From NCBI RefSeq assembly GCF_018130215.1, contig NZ_JAFCKQ010000035.1, forward strand, positions 16,513 to 80,512: DNA of 64,000 nt, in the 5' to 3' direction. The DNA is from Bradyrhizobium jicamae (GTDB taxonomy: Bacteria; Pseudomonadota; Alphaproteobacteria; Rhizobiales; Xanthobacteraceae). Under the pieces are notes generated by a model. It did no database searches and had not been told where the DNA came from. It saw only the letters and a list, made by a program, of their open reading frames with translations. A program made the position numbers and the translations under genes. Shown here in pieces: positions 53,138 through 62,361 of this stretch; within the stretch, counting starts at the first letter, position 1, and every line of letters begins with the position of its first letter.

Positions 53138-54556
53138 ATGGCAGTTGCATTCGATGAAATGAACGGCCTCGGCGGCGACCTCCGCCCGGCCTACGAGGAG
53201 CTCTCCCGCTGGCTCAAGGAGACGCCGCCGGATGCGCTCGAATATCGCCGGCAGGAAGCGGAGCTGCTGTTCCGCCGGATCGGCATCACCTTTGCCGTCT
53301 ACGGCGATGCCGAGGCCCAGGAACGGCTGATCCCCTTCGACGTCATCCCGCGCATCATGTCCGCAAAAGAATGGACCCTGCTGGAGAAGGGCCTGAAGCA
53401 ACGCGTGCTGGCGCTGAACCTGTTCCTCAAGGACATCTACCACGGCCGCGACATCCTGCGCGCCAACATCGTCCCCGAGGACCTGATCTTCCAGAACCCG
53501 GTATTCCGCCCGGAGATGAACGGCCAGGACGTGCCGCACGACATCTATATCCACATCGCGGGCATCGACATTATCCGGACCGATCCGGAAAACTTCATCG
53601 TGCTCGAGGACAATGCACGGACGCCATCCGGCGTGTCCTACATGCTGGAAAACCGCGAGATCATGATGCGGTTGTTTCCGGACCTGTTCGCGCGGCATCG
53701 GGTCGCGCCAGTCGAGCGCTATCCGGACGAGCTGCTGTCGGCGCTGCGCTCGGTGGCGCCGCACAGCGCCTCGGCCGAGCCGACGGTCGCGCTGATGACG
53801 CCCGGCGTCTACAACTCGGCCTATTACGAGCACTCCTTCCTCGCCGACAAGCTCGGCATCGAGCTGGTCGAGGGGCGCGACCTCATCGTCAAGAACGACG
53901 AGGTGTTCATGCGCACCACCGAGGGGCTGAAGCGGGTCGATGTGATCTATCGTCGCGTCGACGACGACTTCCTCGATCCCCTCACCTTCCGCCCGGATTC
54001 CGCGCTCGGCGTCCCCGGGCTGATGTCGGCCTATGCCGCCGGCAACATCACGCTCGCCAATGCGGTCGGGACCGGCATTTCCGACGACAAGGCGATCTAT
54101 TCCTACATGCCTGACATCGTGAAGTTCTACCTCAGCGAGGAGCCGATCCTGAAGAATGTGCAGACCTGGCGCTGCCGCGAGCCGCAGGATTTGTCCTACG
54201 TGCTCGACAACCTCGCCGACCTCGTCGTCAAGGAGGTGCACGGCTCCGGCGGCTACGGCATGCTGATCGGCCCGGCCGCCACCAAGGCGACCATCGAGGC
54301 CTTCCGAGACAAGCTGAAGCGCGAGCCCGAAGGGTTCATCGCCCAGCCGACGCTGGCGCTCTCGACCTGTCCGACCTGCACCGACAAGGGGCTCGCCCCG
54401 CGCCATGTCGACCTGCGCCCGTTCGTGCTGACCGGCTCCAGCCACACCACCGTCGTGCCCGGCGGCTTGACCCGCGTGGCGCTGAAGGAGGGCTCGCTCG
54501 TGGTCAATTCAAGCCAGGGCGGTGGAACCAAGGACACCTGGATACTGAGTGAGTAG
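53138..54556 (+). CDS. Circularly permuted ATP-grasp protein
   Basis: This 472-residue protein matches the circularly permuted type 2 ATP-grasp family: LKDIYHGRDILRANIVPEDL, IHIAGIDIIRTDPENFIVLE, DNARTPSGVSYMLENR, and LVVKEVHGSGGYGMLIGP with the glycine-rich loop. Family members form amide or peptide bonds with ATP. Established comparative genomics (Iyer and colleagues) links it to alpha-E, transglutaminase and Anbu genes, as here. GGGATTT precedes the start. Confidence 0.9.
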   Translation: MAVAFDEMNGLGGDLRPAYEELSRWLKETPPDALEYRRQEAELLFRRIGITFAVYGDAEAQERLIPFDVIPRIMSAKEWTLLEKGLKQRVLALNLFLKDIYHGRDILRANIVPEDLIFQNPVFRPEMNGQDVPHDIYIHIAGIDIIRTDPENFIVLEDNARTPSGVSYMLENREIMMRLFPDLFARHRVAPVERYPDELLSALRSVAPHSASAEPTVALMTPGVYNSAYYEHSFLADKLGIELVEGRDLIVKNDEVFMRTTEGLKRVDVIYRRVDDDFLDPLTFRPDSALGVPGLMSAYAAGNITLANAVGTGISDDKAIYSYMPDIVKFYLSEEPILKNVQTWRCREPQDLSYVLDNLADLVVKEVHGSGGYGMLIGPAATKATIEAFRDKLKREPEGFIAQPTLALSTCPTCTDKGLAPRHVDLRPFVLTGSSHTTVVPGGLTRVALKEGSLVVNSSQGGGTKDTWILSE

Positions 54557-54564
54557 TTGAGAAC

Positions 54565-55512
54565 ATGCTGTCGCGCACCGCCGAAAACCTGTTCTGGCTC
54601 GCCCGCTATGTCGAACGCGCCGAATATCTCGCGCGCACGATCGACGCGACGCTCCGCGTCACCGCGCTCCCCGCGGCCTATATCGGCAAGACCAATGAAT
54701 GGGACTCAGCACTGCTGACCGCCGGCGTCGGCCCGACCTTCTACGAGCATCACGAGGAAGCCAACGAGCGCAACGTCGTCGAGTATCTGTCGTTCTCCGA
54801 TGCAAACCCCTCCTCGATCAAGAACTGTATCGAGGCCGCCCGGCTCAATTCCCGCTCGGTGCGCACCGCACTCACCTCGGAAATGTGGGACACCATCAAC
54901 TCGGCCTGGATCGAGTTGCAGGGCGTATGGACCAAGGGGGGCACCGGCAGCCGCGAGGAACTGGCGAAGTTCCTGCGCTTCGTGCAGGAGACCTCGCTGC
55001 GCTTCGACGGCTCGGCTTACCGGACCATGCTGCGCAACGACGCCTACTGGTTCTCGCGACTGGGCGTGCACCTCGAGCGCGCCGACAACACCGCCCGCAT
55101 TCTCGACGTGAAATACCATGTGCTGCTGCCCGAGGAAGAACACGTCGGCGGCCCGCTCGACTACTACCAGTGGACCTCGATCCTGCGCTCAGTCTCGGCA
55201 ACAACAGCCTATCACTGGGTCTACCGGGAAACGCTGAAACCCTGGCTGATCGCCGACCTCCTGATCCTCAACGACACGCTGCCGCGATCGCTCGCCAGCT
55301 GCTACAGCAACCTGGTGCGCAATCTGGACCAGATCGGCGTCGCCTATGGCCGCCAGGGGGCGTCCCAGCGCCACGCGCGCGGCGTCAGGAACCGGCTCGA
55401 GCACAGCCACATGGACGACATCTTCCAGCACGGCGTGCATGAATTCATCCAGGAGTTCATCGCGGACAATTCGCGGTTGGGCGAGATCATCACCAAGCAG
55501 TACCTGATCTGA
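54565..55512 (+). CDS. Alpha-E domain-containing protein
   Basis: This 315-residue all-helical protein starts MLSRTAENLFWLARYVERAE, the diagnostic opening of the alpha-E family. Further motifs are YWFSRLGVHLERADNTARIL and LILNDTLPRSLASCYSNLV. It partners the ATP-grasp protein, 8 bp upstream. Its biochemical role is unknown. Confidence 0.92.
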   Translation: MLSRTAENLFWLARYVERAEYLARTIDATLRVTALPAAYIGKTNEWDSALLTAGVGPTFYEHHEEANERNVVEYLSFSDANPSSIKNCIEAARLNSRSVRTALTSEMWDTINSAWIELQGVWTKGGTGSREELAKFLRFVQETSLRFDGSAYRTMLRNDAYWFSRLGVHLERADNTARILDVKYHVLLPEEEHVGGPLDYYQWTSILRSVSATTAYHWVYRETLKPWLIADLLILNDTLPRSLASCYSNLVRNLDQIGVAYGRQGASQRHARGVRNRLEHSHMDDIFQHGVHEFIQEFIADNSRLGEIITKQYLI

Positions 55513-55533
55513 CCGAAAGAAGCTCAAATTCTC

Positions 55534-55654
55534 GTCATGGCCAGGCTTGTCCCGGCCATCCACGTCTTGCTTTCGCAGCCGATTAGGAAGAAAGACGTGG
55601 ATGCCCGGGACGTCTGGCGCAAAGGCGCGCTACGCGCTCGCCCGTGGCATGACG
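55534..55654. repeat. Long dispersed palindromic repeat
   Basis: Outer arms GTCATGGCCAGG (55534 on) and CCCGTGGCATGAC (ending 55653) pair imperfectly. An inner pair, CACGTCTT (55561-55568) and AAGACGTG (near 55592), also pairs. It is a common Bradyrhizobium intergenic element type and sits inside the ATP-grasp/Anbu operon. Confidence 0.6.
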
Positions 55655-55691
55655 CTCTTGCTCCATAACACCGACTGAACTCCGGTGAGCC

Positions 55692-56534
55692 ATGCGCCTG
55701 CGGATAGCCCATACCACCACCTATCGCTACGAGCCGGCGGCCTCGGGCGTGATCCAGATTCTGCGGATGACGCCCTGCAGCCATGACGGCCAGTATGTCG
55801 CAAACTGGCAGATCGACGTCTCGACCGATTCCCGGCTCGACACCCATGAGGACGCGTTCGGCAACGTCACCCATGTGCTGACGCATGGCTCGATCGCTGA
55901 CCTCACCATCCGTTGCGAAGGCCTGGTCGAGACCCAAGACACCGGCGGCGTGCTGCGCGGCACCGATGAGCGGTTTCCGCCGAGCCTGTTCCTGCGCCCC
56001 ACGGCGCTGACCGACGTCAGCCCGTCGATGGCGAGCTTCGTGCGCGAACTGCGCGCGGAAGCCGGTGACGACGTGCTCGGCTTCCTGCACGCGCTGATGG
56101 TGCAGATCTACGAACACATGACGTTCGACGAGGATCCGACCAACAGCGCCACCTCGGCCTCCGAGGCCTTCGCGCTGAAGCGCGGCGTCTGTCAGGACTA
56201 CGCGCATATCTTCATCGCCTGCGCGCGCGCCGGCGGTGTGCCGGCGCGGTTCGTCTCCGGTCACTTCCTGCGCTCCGACGGCATGGTCAACCAGCAGGCC
56301 GGCCACGCCTGGGCGGAAGCCCATGTGCCTGACCTCGGCTGGATCGGCTTCGACGCCGCCAACGGCATCTGCACCACCGACGCCCACGCCCGCGTCGCGA
56401 TCGGCCTCGACTATCTCGGCGCCGCTCCCGTCCGCGGCACCCGCTACGGCGGCGGCGCCGAGACGCTGACGGTCGAGGTCAAGGTCGACCAGGCCGGGCG
56501 GCCCGGGCAATGGCAGAGCCAGACGCAGTCGTAG
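55692..56534 (+). CDS. Transglutaminase-like cysteine protease
   Basis: This 280-residue protein has the bacterial transglutaminase N-terminal beta domain (RIAHTTTYRYEPAASG) followed by the catalytic core. The triad is Cys167 (GVCQDYAHIF), His205 (QQAGHAWAEAHV) and Asp221 (GFDAANG). It belongs to the group encoded next to circularly permuted ATP-grasp and alpha-E proteins. It probably cleaves or ligates the amide product of that system. Confidence 0.92.
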   Translation: MRLRIAHTTTYRYEPAASGVIQILRMTPCSHDGQYVANWQIDVSTDSRLDTHEDAFGNVTHVLTHGSIADLTIRCEGLVETQDTGGVLRGTDERFPPSLFLRPTALTDVSPSMASFVRELRAEAGDDVLGFLHALMVQIYEHMTFDEDPTNSATSASEAFALKRGVCQDYAHIFIACARAGGVPARFVSGHFLRSDGMVNQQAGHAWAEAHVPDLGWIGFDAANGICTTDAHARVAIGLDYLGAAPVRGTRYGGGAETLTVEVKVDQAGRPGQWQSQTQS

Positions 56535-56547
56535 CGCGAAGTCCCAC

Positions 56548-56660
56548 GTCATTGCGAGCGCAACGAAGCGATCCGTCTTTCCCCTTGCCGAGACATGGAT
56601 CGCCTCGTCGCTTCAGCGCAAGATTGCTTCGCAATTTTGTCGCGAGCTCGACGACGGCAG
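56548..56660. repeat. Dispersed intergenic repeat with internal inverted arms
   Basis: GTCATTGCGAGCGCAACGAA begins a copy of the same motif as 48034-48060. Further on, AGATTGCTTCGCAATTTTGTC provides a partly complementary arm. It separates the transglutaminase and AhpD-like genes. Confidence 0.5.
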
Positions 56661-56706
56661 GGTGGTATGATCGCTGTTGCTTGAACTCGAACCAGCGAGA
56701 GGCGCC

Positions 56707-57132
56707 ATGGCAACCGTGAAACTGCTCTCCGACGACGAACTCTCCGCGGAGGCGCGCGCCGTCTTCGAGGACATCCGCGCGACAAGGAAATCGGACTTCA
56801 TCAACAATTTCTGGCGTGCGCTCGCGCATGATCCGAAGACCCTGCGTCGCACCTGGGAGAGCATCAAGCAGGTGATGGCGCCGGGTGCGCTCGATCCCAA
56901 GGTCAAGGAAATGCTCTACGTCGCGGTGTCGGTGGCTCACGGCTGCAGCTACTGCATCCACTCGCACACCGCGAGCGCGCGAGCGAAGGGCATGACCGAG
57001 GCCGAATATCAGGAGATGCTGGCGATCATCGGCATGGCGGCCGAGACGAACCGGCTGGTCACCGCGCTCGGCGTGCCCGTGGACGAGGCGTTCCTCGTCG
57101 ATGCGCAACCCGCACGAACGCAGCAATCGTGA
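56707..57132 (+). CDS. Carboxymuconolactone decarboxylase/AhpD-like protein
   Basis: This 141-residue helical protein has the CxxC redox motif SVAHGCSYCIHSHTASAR typical of AhpD-like members. These act as alkylhydroperoxidases or carboxymuconolactone decarboxylases; the CxxC favours a redox role. The start at 56707 has GAGAGG upstream. It sits between the transglutaminase and Anbu genes. Confidence 0.9.
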   Translation: MATVKLLSDDELSAEARAVFEDIRATRKSDFINNFWRALAHDPKTLRRTWESIKQVMAPGALDPKVKEMLYVAVSVAHGCSYCIHSHTASARAKGMTEAEYQEMLAIIGMAAETNRLVTALGVPVDEAFLVDAQPARTQQS

Positions 57133-57231
57133 CGCCCTACCGCGGTTCGATGACGGGAATTGGGGTTGGATGCGCCCCCGAAATTGGCTACTAGTTCTCC
57201 GCCGAGAAACTCGGACCGTTGAGGACTGGAA

Positions 57232-57993
57232 ATGACCTATTGCTGCGGAATCCTGGTGCGAGACGGTCTCGTCATGATCGCGGACACCCGCACCAATGCC
57301 GGCCTCGACAACGTCTCGACTTTCCGCAAGCTGCACATCTTCGAAAAGCCCGGCGAGCGTATCATGGCGATCGCGAGCGCCGGCAATCTGGCGATCAGCC
57401 AGTCGGTGCTGTCGACCCTGACGGAGGGCATGCAGGATCCGCACACCGGAGAGGTCGAGACGCTGATGAACGCGCCGACAATGTTCCAGGCAGCGCAGCG
57501 GATCGGCCGCGCCATCCGCTCCGTGCACGCCACCGAGGGCGATGCACTGCGCTCCGAGGATATCTCGTTCGACGTCTCGTTCCTGTTCGGCGGCCAGATC
57601 AAGGGCTCGCGGATGCGGCTGTTCATGGTCTACACTGCCGGCAACTTCATCGAATGCACCATCGACACGCCTTACTTGCAGATTGGCGAGCACAAATACG
57701 GCAAGCCCGTGCTCGATCGCGCGATGCATTTCGATGTCGAGCTTTACGAGGCGCTGAAGACCGGCCTGATCTCGATGGACTCCACCATGCGCTCGAATCT
57801 CGGCGTCGGCCTGCCGATCGACGTGCTGGTGGTGCGCAGCGATGCCTGTGTGGCCGATCTCAACCATCGCATCGAGGCCGGTGAGCCCTATTTCCACGAT
57901 CTGCGCTCGCGCTGGTCGGCGGCGCTGCGCGCGGCGCACCAGAATATTCCGCGGCCGCCCTACAAGAACGAAACCGAAGCAAAATCCAAATAA
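57232..57993 (+). CDS. Anbu proteasome-type peptidase
   Basis: This 253-residue protein is a proteasome-beta/HslV-related Ntn hydrolase. After Met removal the N-terminal Thr of TYCCGILVRDG would be the nucleophile. Asp18 (IADTRTNAG) and Lys33 (FRKLH) of the primary sequence match the catalytic residues. GNLAISQSVL is the conserved Gly region. Anbu assembles into ring-like or lock-washer oligomers in solved cases; its substrate is unknown. It lies downstream of the ATP-grasp/alpha-E/transglutaminase genes, its known partners. Confidence 0.92.
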   Translation: MTYCCGILVRDGLVMIADTRTNAGLDNVSTFRKLHIFEKPGERIMAIASAGNLAISQSVLSTLTEGMQDPHTGEVETLMNAPTMFQAAQRIGRAIRSVHATEGDALRSEDISFDVSFLFGGQIKGSRMRLFMVYTAGNFIECTIDTPYLQIGEHKYGKPVLDRAMHFDVELYEALKTGLISMDSTMRSNLGVGLPIDVLVVRSDACVADLNHRIEAGEPYFHDLRSRWSAALRAAHQNIPRPPYKNETEAKSK

Positions 57994-58004
57994 GAGGAAA
58001 CCAG

Positions 58005-58766
58005 ATGACCGAAGCGACCAACAAGATCGCCCTCGTCACCGGCGCCGGCACCGGCGTCGGGCGCGCGGCATCGCTCGCCCTGATGAACGCAGGCTTCACC
58101 GTCGTGCTCGTCGGCCGCCGCCTCGAGATGCTGGAAGAGACCAGCAAGCTCGGTCCCGCCGGCAAGAGCCTGTGCGTCACTGCCGACATGACCAGCCCGG
58201 CCGCGATCGCCGCGCTGTTCGACAAGGTGAAGGCGACCTACGGCCGGCTCGACGTGCTCTTCAACAATGCCGGCATGGGCGCACCGCCGGTGAATTTCGA
58301 GGACCTGTCGCTGGAGCAGTGGCAGGCGGTGGTGAACACCAACCTCACCGCCCCGTTCCTGTGCACCCAGCACGCTTTCCGCATCATGAAGGATCAGCAG
58401 CCACGCGGCGGCCGCATCATCAACAACGGCTCGATCTCCGCACACGCGCCGCGTCCGTTCTCGGCCGCCTACACCTCGACCAAGCATGCCATCACCGGCC
58501 TCACCAGGGCCTCCAACCTCGACGGCCGCATGTACGACATCGCGGTCGGCCAGGTCGACATCGGTAATGCGGCCACCCCGATGACAGACCGCATGGTCAA
58601 CGGCCCCGGCGTGCTGCAGCCCGACGGTACGACCAAGCACGAGCCGCGCATGGATGCCAAGGCCGTCGGCGACGCCGTCGCCTACATGGCGGGTCTGCCG
58701 CTCGATGCCAACGTGCTGTTCATGACGGTCATGGCAACCAAGATGCCGTTCGTGGGACGAGGCTGA
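58005..58766 (+). CDS. Short-chain dehydrogenase/reductase
   Basis: This 253-residue protein has the cofactor motif VTGAGTGVGRAASLALM (TGxxxGxG), FNNAGMG and the catalytic Ser/Tyr/Lys in NNGSISAHAP and AYTSTKHAITGLT. It reduces or oxidises an alcohol/ketone with NAD(P). It starts 11 bp after Anbu behind AAGAGGAAA and may be in the same operon. Confidence 0.92.
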   Translation: MTEATNKIALVTGAGTGVGRAASLALMNAGFTVVLVGRRLEMLEETSKLGPAGKSLCVTADMTSPAAIAALFDKVKATYGRLDVLFNNAGMGAPPVNFEDLSLEQWQAVVNTNLTAPFLCTQHAFRIMKDQQPRGGRIINNGSISAHAPRPFSAAYTSTKHAITGLTRASNLDGRMYDIAVGQVDIGNAATPMTDRMVNGPGVLQPDGTTKHEPRMDAKAVGDAVAYMAGLPLDANVLFMTVMATKMPFVGRG

Positions 58767-58777
58767 GCTCCCTTCTC

Positions 58778-58925
58778 CCTCGCCCCGCTCTTGCGCCGAG
58801 AGGGTCGGGGTGAGGGGCGCTCCCGCGAGCGAGCCGAATGTTGGGACCCGTACCCCCTCACCAGGATCGCATCTGACGATGCGATCCGGCCTCTCCCAGC
58901 AAGCAGGGCGAGGTGAAGGGATCGC
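58778..58925. repeat. Intergenic repeat-like GC-rich segment
   Basis: This stretch between convergent genes contains GAGAGGGTCGGGGTGAGGGG and related C-rich counterparts (TACCCCCTCACC), typical of a repeat class found between Bradyrhizobium genes. It likely forms hairpins at the ends of both transcripts. Confidence 0.45.
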
Positions 58926-60149
58926 CTACTCCAGCTTCTCCACATTCCGCAGCGTCGGGAACAGCTTCATCCACAGCAGCGCGATCGCGATGGTGCCGAG
59001 GCCGCCGAGCACGGCGGCCGGCATGGTGCCGAGCAGCGCCGCGGTAACGCCACTTTCGAACTGGCCGAGCTGGTTCGATGCGTTGATGAACAGGAAATTC
59101 ACCGCGCCGACGCGGCCGCGCATTTCGTCCGGTGTGGCGAGTTGCACCAGCGAGAAGCGGATCACGACGCTGATCGTATCGGCCGCGCCCAGCACCGCGA
59201 GCGCCAGCACCGACAGCCACATCCAGTGCGACACCGCGAACACTACTGTCGCGGCACCGAACACGATGACGGCCTGGAACATGCGCATCCCGACGCGGCG
59301 ATGGATCGTGTGCCGCGCCAGGATCATGGTCATCAGGAGCGCACCGACTGCGGGCGCGGCGCGCAGCACGCCGAGGCCGAGCGGTCCGGTCATCAGGATG
59401 TCGCGGGCATAGATCGGCAACAGCGCCGTCACGCCGCCGAACAGCACTGCGAACAGGTCGAGCGAGATGGTGCCGAGGATCGCCGGATTGCTGCGCACGA
59501 AGGTGACGCCGGCGAACAGATCGTCCGACGACGCCGAGTCCTTCGGCGCAGCCTGCTGCAAGCGGCCGATGCCGCCGGTCAGGATCATCCCGAGCAGCCA
59601 GAACACCACCATCACGGCGTAGGGCGCACTCGGCATCATGGCATAGGCCAGACCGCCGAGCGCAGGTCCGGTGATGGTCGCGATCTGCGCCGCGCCGCTC
59701 GAGATCGCGGTCGCTCGTTGCAGCGACCCTTGCGGAGCGATCAGCGGCAGCAGCGCCGCGGTCGCCGGGCTCTCGAACGCACCGGCGATGCCGAGCGCAA
59801 AGGTCGCAGCGAAAATCTGCAGCTCCGAGATGGTCCCGGCGAAGGTGCTCCCGGCGAGGAATGCTGCGGTGAGCGCTTCCACGAACTGGCAGGCCTGTAC
59901 CACGCGCTTGCGCTCGAAGCGGTCGGCGGCGTGGCCGGCGACAAACACCAGGAGCGCCGTCGGCAGGAACTGGACCAGGCCGACCATGCCGAGGTCGAAG
60001 GCGCTGCCGGTCAGGTCGTAGATCTGCCAGCCGATCGCGACCGCGCCGATCTGGCTGGAGAAGCGCGACAGGCTGCGCGACGAGAGGAAGAACAGGAAGG
60101 GTCTGTGGCCGAGCAGATCGCGCGCCCCGGCCGGCATTGCTGAGGACAT
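58926..60149 (-). CDS. MFS transporter (EntS/DHA3-type exporter)
   Basis: This protein of about 407 residues has twelve hydrophobic segments, with LFFLSSRSLSRFSSQIGAVA at the start and the MFS loop motif AGHAADRFERKRVV between helices 2 and 3. The type resembles EntS-like exporters of siderophores or drugs. The start is uncertain; the ATG at 60149 was chosen because upstream in-frame sequence is unlike the family. Confidence 0.85.
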   Translation of the reverse strand: MSSAMPAGARDLLGHRPFLFFLSSRSLSRFSSQIGAVAIGWQIYDLTGSAFDLGMVGLVQFLPTALLVFVAGHAADRFERKRVVQACQFVEALTAAFLAGSTFAGTISELQIFAATFALGIAGAFESPATAALLPLIAPQGSLQRATAISSGAAQIATITGPALGGLAYAMMPSAPYAVMVVFWLLGMILTGGIGRLQQAAPKDSASSDDLFAGVTFVRSNPAILGTISLDLFAVLFGGVTALLPIYARDILMTGPLGLGVLRAAPAVGALLMTMILARHTIHRRVGMRMFQAVIVFGAATVVFAVSHWMWLSVLALAVLGAADTISVVIRFSLVQLATPDEMRGRVGAVNFLFINASNQLGQFESGVTAALLGTMPAAVLGGLGTIAIALLWMKLFPTLRNVEKLE

Positions 60150-60364
60150 GGGCCATGGCGTGGCCGACCGCCTGCAACTTGTCAATGGCGGCTGGTGCCG
60201 GAGCCCCATTCCGACAAGATCGGAATGGGCTCCGGATTGTTGTTTTGACGCGTTTTCTTCAAGCGGACCGGCACCCACTTCGCTCGAAACCGTCTTGGCG
60301 CGTAACGGCATTGCGCTGCGCGAAGTGCCTGCCATAATCGCGCGAGGGGCTGTTCGGGGGCTTG

Positions 60365-61615
60365 ATGCTGCAATTGCAATCGGCGTTCGGCGTGGTGGCG
60401 TTGCTGGTGATCGCCTGGGCGCTTGGGGAGAACCGCCGCGCGGTGTCGCTGCGACAGGCGGCTACCAGTCTCGCGGTGACGATCGTCACCGCGCTGGTGC
60501 TGATCAAGGTGCCGGTGGTGACAACGGCTTTCGGCGCCATCAACGACGCGGTCGGCGCCATCGCCGCCGCAACGCGAGCCGGCACCGCCTTCGTGTTCGG
60601 CTATGTGGGCGGCGGCACGCTGCCGTTCGATCCCAAGGTGCCGGGCAGCGATTTCATCCTCGCCTTCCAGGCGCTGCCGATCGTGCTGGTCATGAGCGTG
60701 CTGACGACGCTGCTGTTCTATTGGCGAGTGCTGCCGCCGATCGTGCGCGGCATGGCCTGGCTGCTCGAGCGCACGCTCGGCGTCGGCGGCGCGGTCGGTC
60801 TGTCGACCGCCGCCAACATCTTCCTCGGCATGGTCGAGGCGCCGCTGTTCATCCGTCCCTACCTGGCGCAGCTCACGCGCAGCGAATTGTTTCTGGTGAT
60901 GACGGGCGGCATGGCCGGCATCGCCGGCACCGTGCTGGTGCTCTACGCCACGCTTCTCGCGCCCTTGATCCCCGATGCAGCCGCGCATTTCGTCATTGCC
61001 TCGGTGCTCGGCGCGCCGGCTGCGATCCTGGTCAGCCTGATCATGGTGCCGGAGACATCGGATGTGCGCACCGGCGGATCGCTCGAGGACCCGGACGTTC
61101 ATGTCACCTCGACGATGGACGCGATCGTCAAGGGCACGGCCGCCGGGCTCGAGCTGCTGATGAACATCGTCGCGATGCTGCTGGTGCTGGTGGCGCTGGT
61201 GTATCTGGTGAACGCGATGCTCGGCCTGCTGCCGCAGATCGGCGGCGCCAGGATCTCGCTGCAACGGCTGCTTGGGCTCGTGATGGCGCCGGTGTGCTGG
61301 CTGATGGGCCTGCCGTGGTCGCAGGCCGTGACGGCGGGCAGCCTGATGGGGACCAAGACCGTGCTGAACGAGCTGATCGCCTATGTCGATTTTTCGAAGC
61401 TCGGCAGCGACGCACTCGATCCGCGCGCGCGGCTGATCATGCTCTACGCAATGTGCGGCTTCGCCAACTTCGGAAGCCTCGGCATCATGATCGGCGGCCT
61501 CGGCACCATGGCGCCCGAGCGGCGCGAGGAGATCAACGCGCTCGGGCTGAAGTCGATCGTCTCGGGCACGCTGACGACCTGCCTGATGGGCGCGATCGTG
61601 GGGGTGATGACATGA
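60365..61615 (+). CDS. NupC/CNT-family nucleoside transporter
   Basis: This 416-residue membrane protein has the CNT core: RAGTAFVFGYVGGGTLPFD, LSTAANIFLGMVEAPLFI and MCGFANFGSLGIMIGGLG. It should import nucleosides with protons or sodium. Start at ATG 60365; a TTG codon immediately precedes it. It diverges from the MFS gene. Confidence 0.92.
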   Translation: MLQLQSAFGVVALLVIAWALGENRRAVSLRQAATSLAVTIVTALVLIKVPVVTTAFGAINDAVGAIAAATRAGTAFVFGYVGGGTLPFDPKVPGSDFILAFQALPIVLVMSVLTTLLFYWRVLPPIVRGMAWLLERTLGVGGAVGLSTAANIFLGMVEAPLFIRPYLAQLTRSELFLVMTGGMAGIAGTVLVLYATLLAPLIPDAAAHFVIASVLGAPAAILVSLIMVPETSDVRTGGSLEDPDVHVTSTMDAIVKGTAAGLELLMNIVAMLLVLVALVYLVNAMLGLLPQIGGARISLQRLLGLVMAPVCWLMGLPWSQAVTAGSLMGTKTVLNELIAYVDFSKLGSDALDPRARLIMLYAMCGFANFGSLGIMIGGLGTMAPERREEINALGLKSIVSGTLTTCLMGAIVGVMT

Positions 61616-61624
61616 CGACGACGT

Positions 61625-61709
61625 CGTCATTCCGGGGCGATGCGTTGGCATCGAACCCGGAATCTCGAGATTTTGGGGTTTGGTCCTTCGGACCAGCCCG
61701 GAATGACGG
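61625..61709. repeat. Dispersed palindromic repeat
   Basis: CGTCATTCCGGG (61625 on) and CCCGGAATGACGG (ending 61709) are inverted arms, with inner elements including TGGTCCTTCGGACCA. This repeat type occurs often in Bradyrhizobium. It lies after the nucleoside transporter gene. Confidence 0.65.
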
Positions 61710-61716
61710 CAATTCC

Positions 61717-62268
61717 CTACGCCGTCAACTCCACCGTCTTGAACTCCGCCGGCAGGATCACCTCGAGCAGCTCAACGTCGTCTGAGTAATCCAGAATCAT
61801 GTGCCGGATGCGCGGCGGCTGGGTCCAGGCGCTGCCTTCGGTCATCAGCGTCTCGCCCTCGCCTTCCATGTAGGTCTTCACCCAGCCCTTGAGCACATAG
61901 ACCATCTGGAATTCGACGTCGTGGAAGTGCAGCTTCGACACCTCGTCCGGATTGCAGGGGCCCTGCAGCCGGATCACATGCGCCTGCGCCAGGCCATGCG
62001 AGGCGGCAGCGATGCCGAGGTCGCGATATCTAGCATAGGTACGCAGGCCGTCCGCCTTGAAATCCTCCTCGCGGTGATGACTAATCGCGACCCGCTGCTT
62101 CGGCCGCGCCTTGGACGCGGTCTTCGCGGCCTTCTTCGCCGTCGAGACGCGGCCCTTGGATTTGATAGTCTTGCGTGCAGACGCTTTGGCTGCGGTCCGA
62201 AGACCCGTCCACTTCTTCCTAACGGCAGTCTTGGCTGCTGGTCTTGATGCCGTCTTTTGCTTGGCCAT
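61717..62268 (-). CDS. Cupin protein with H1-like Lys/Ala-rich N-terminus
   Basis: This 183-residue protein starts MAKQKTASRPAAKTAVRKKW and continues with AAKASARKTIKSKGRVSTAK to about residue 60, a histone-H1-like low-complexity region. The cupin domain follows with metal-ligand-type HFHDVEFQMVYVLKGWVK and the second motif IRHMILDYSDDVELLEV. Function unknown; the tail suggests DNA or RNA association. GGGAGG precedes the start. Confidence 0.82.
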   Translation of the reverse strand: MAKQKTASRPAAKTAVRKKWTGLRTAAKASARKTIKSKGRVSTAKKAAKTASKARPKQRVAISHHREEDFKADGLRTYARYRDLGIAAASHGLAQAHVIRLQGPCNPDEVSKLHFHDVEFQMVYVLKGWVKTYMEGEGETLMTEGSAWTQPPRIRHMILDYSDDVELLEVILPAEFKTVELTA

Positions 62269-62361
62269 AGTTACCTCCCGTCTTCCTTGGCGGATTGAGG
62301 CTAACACAAAAGCATTTTCGTCGGGTGGGCAAAGCGAACCGCCTTTGCCCACCCTGCGCAG

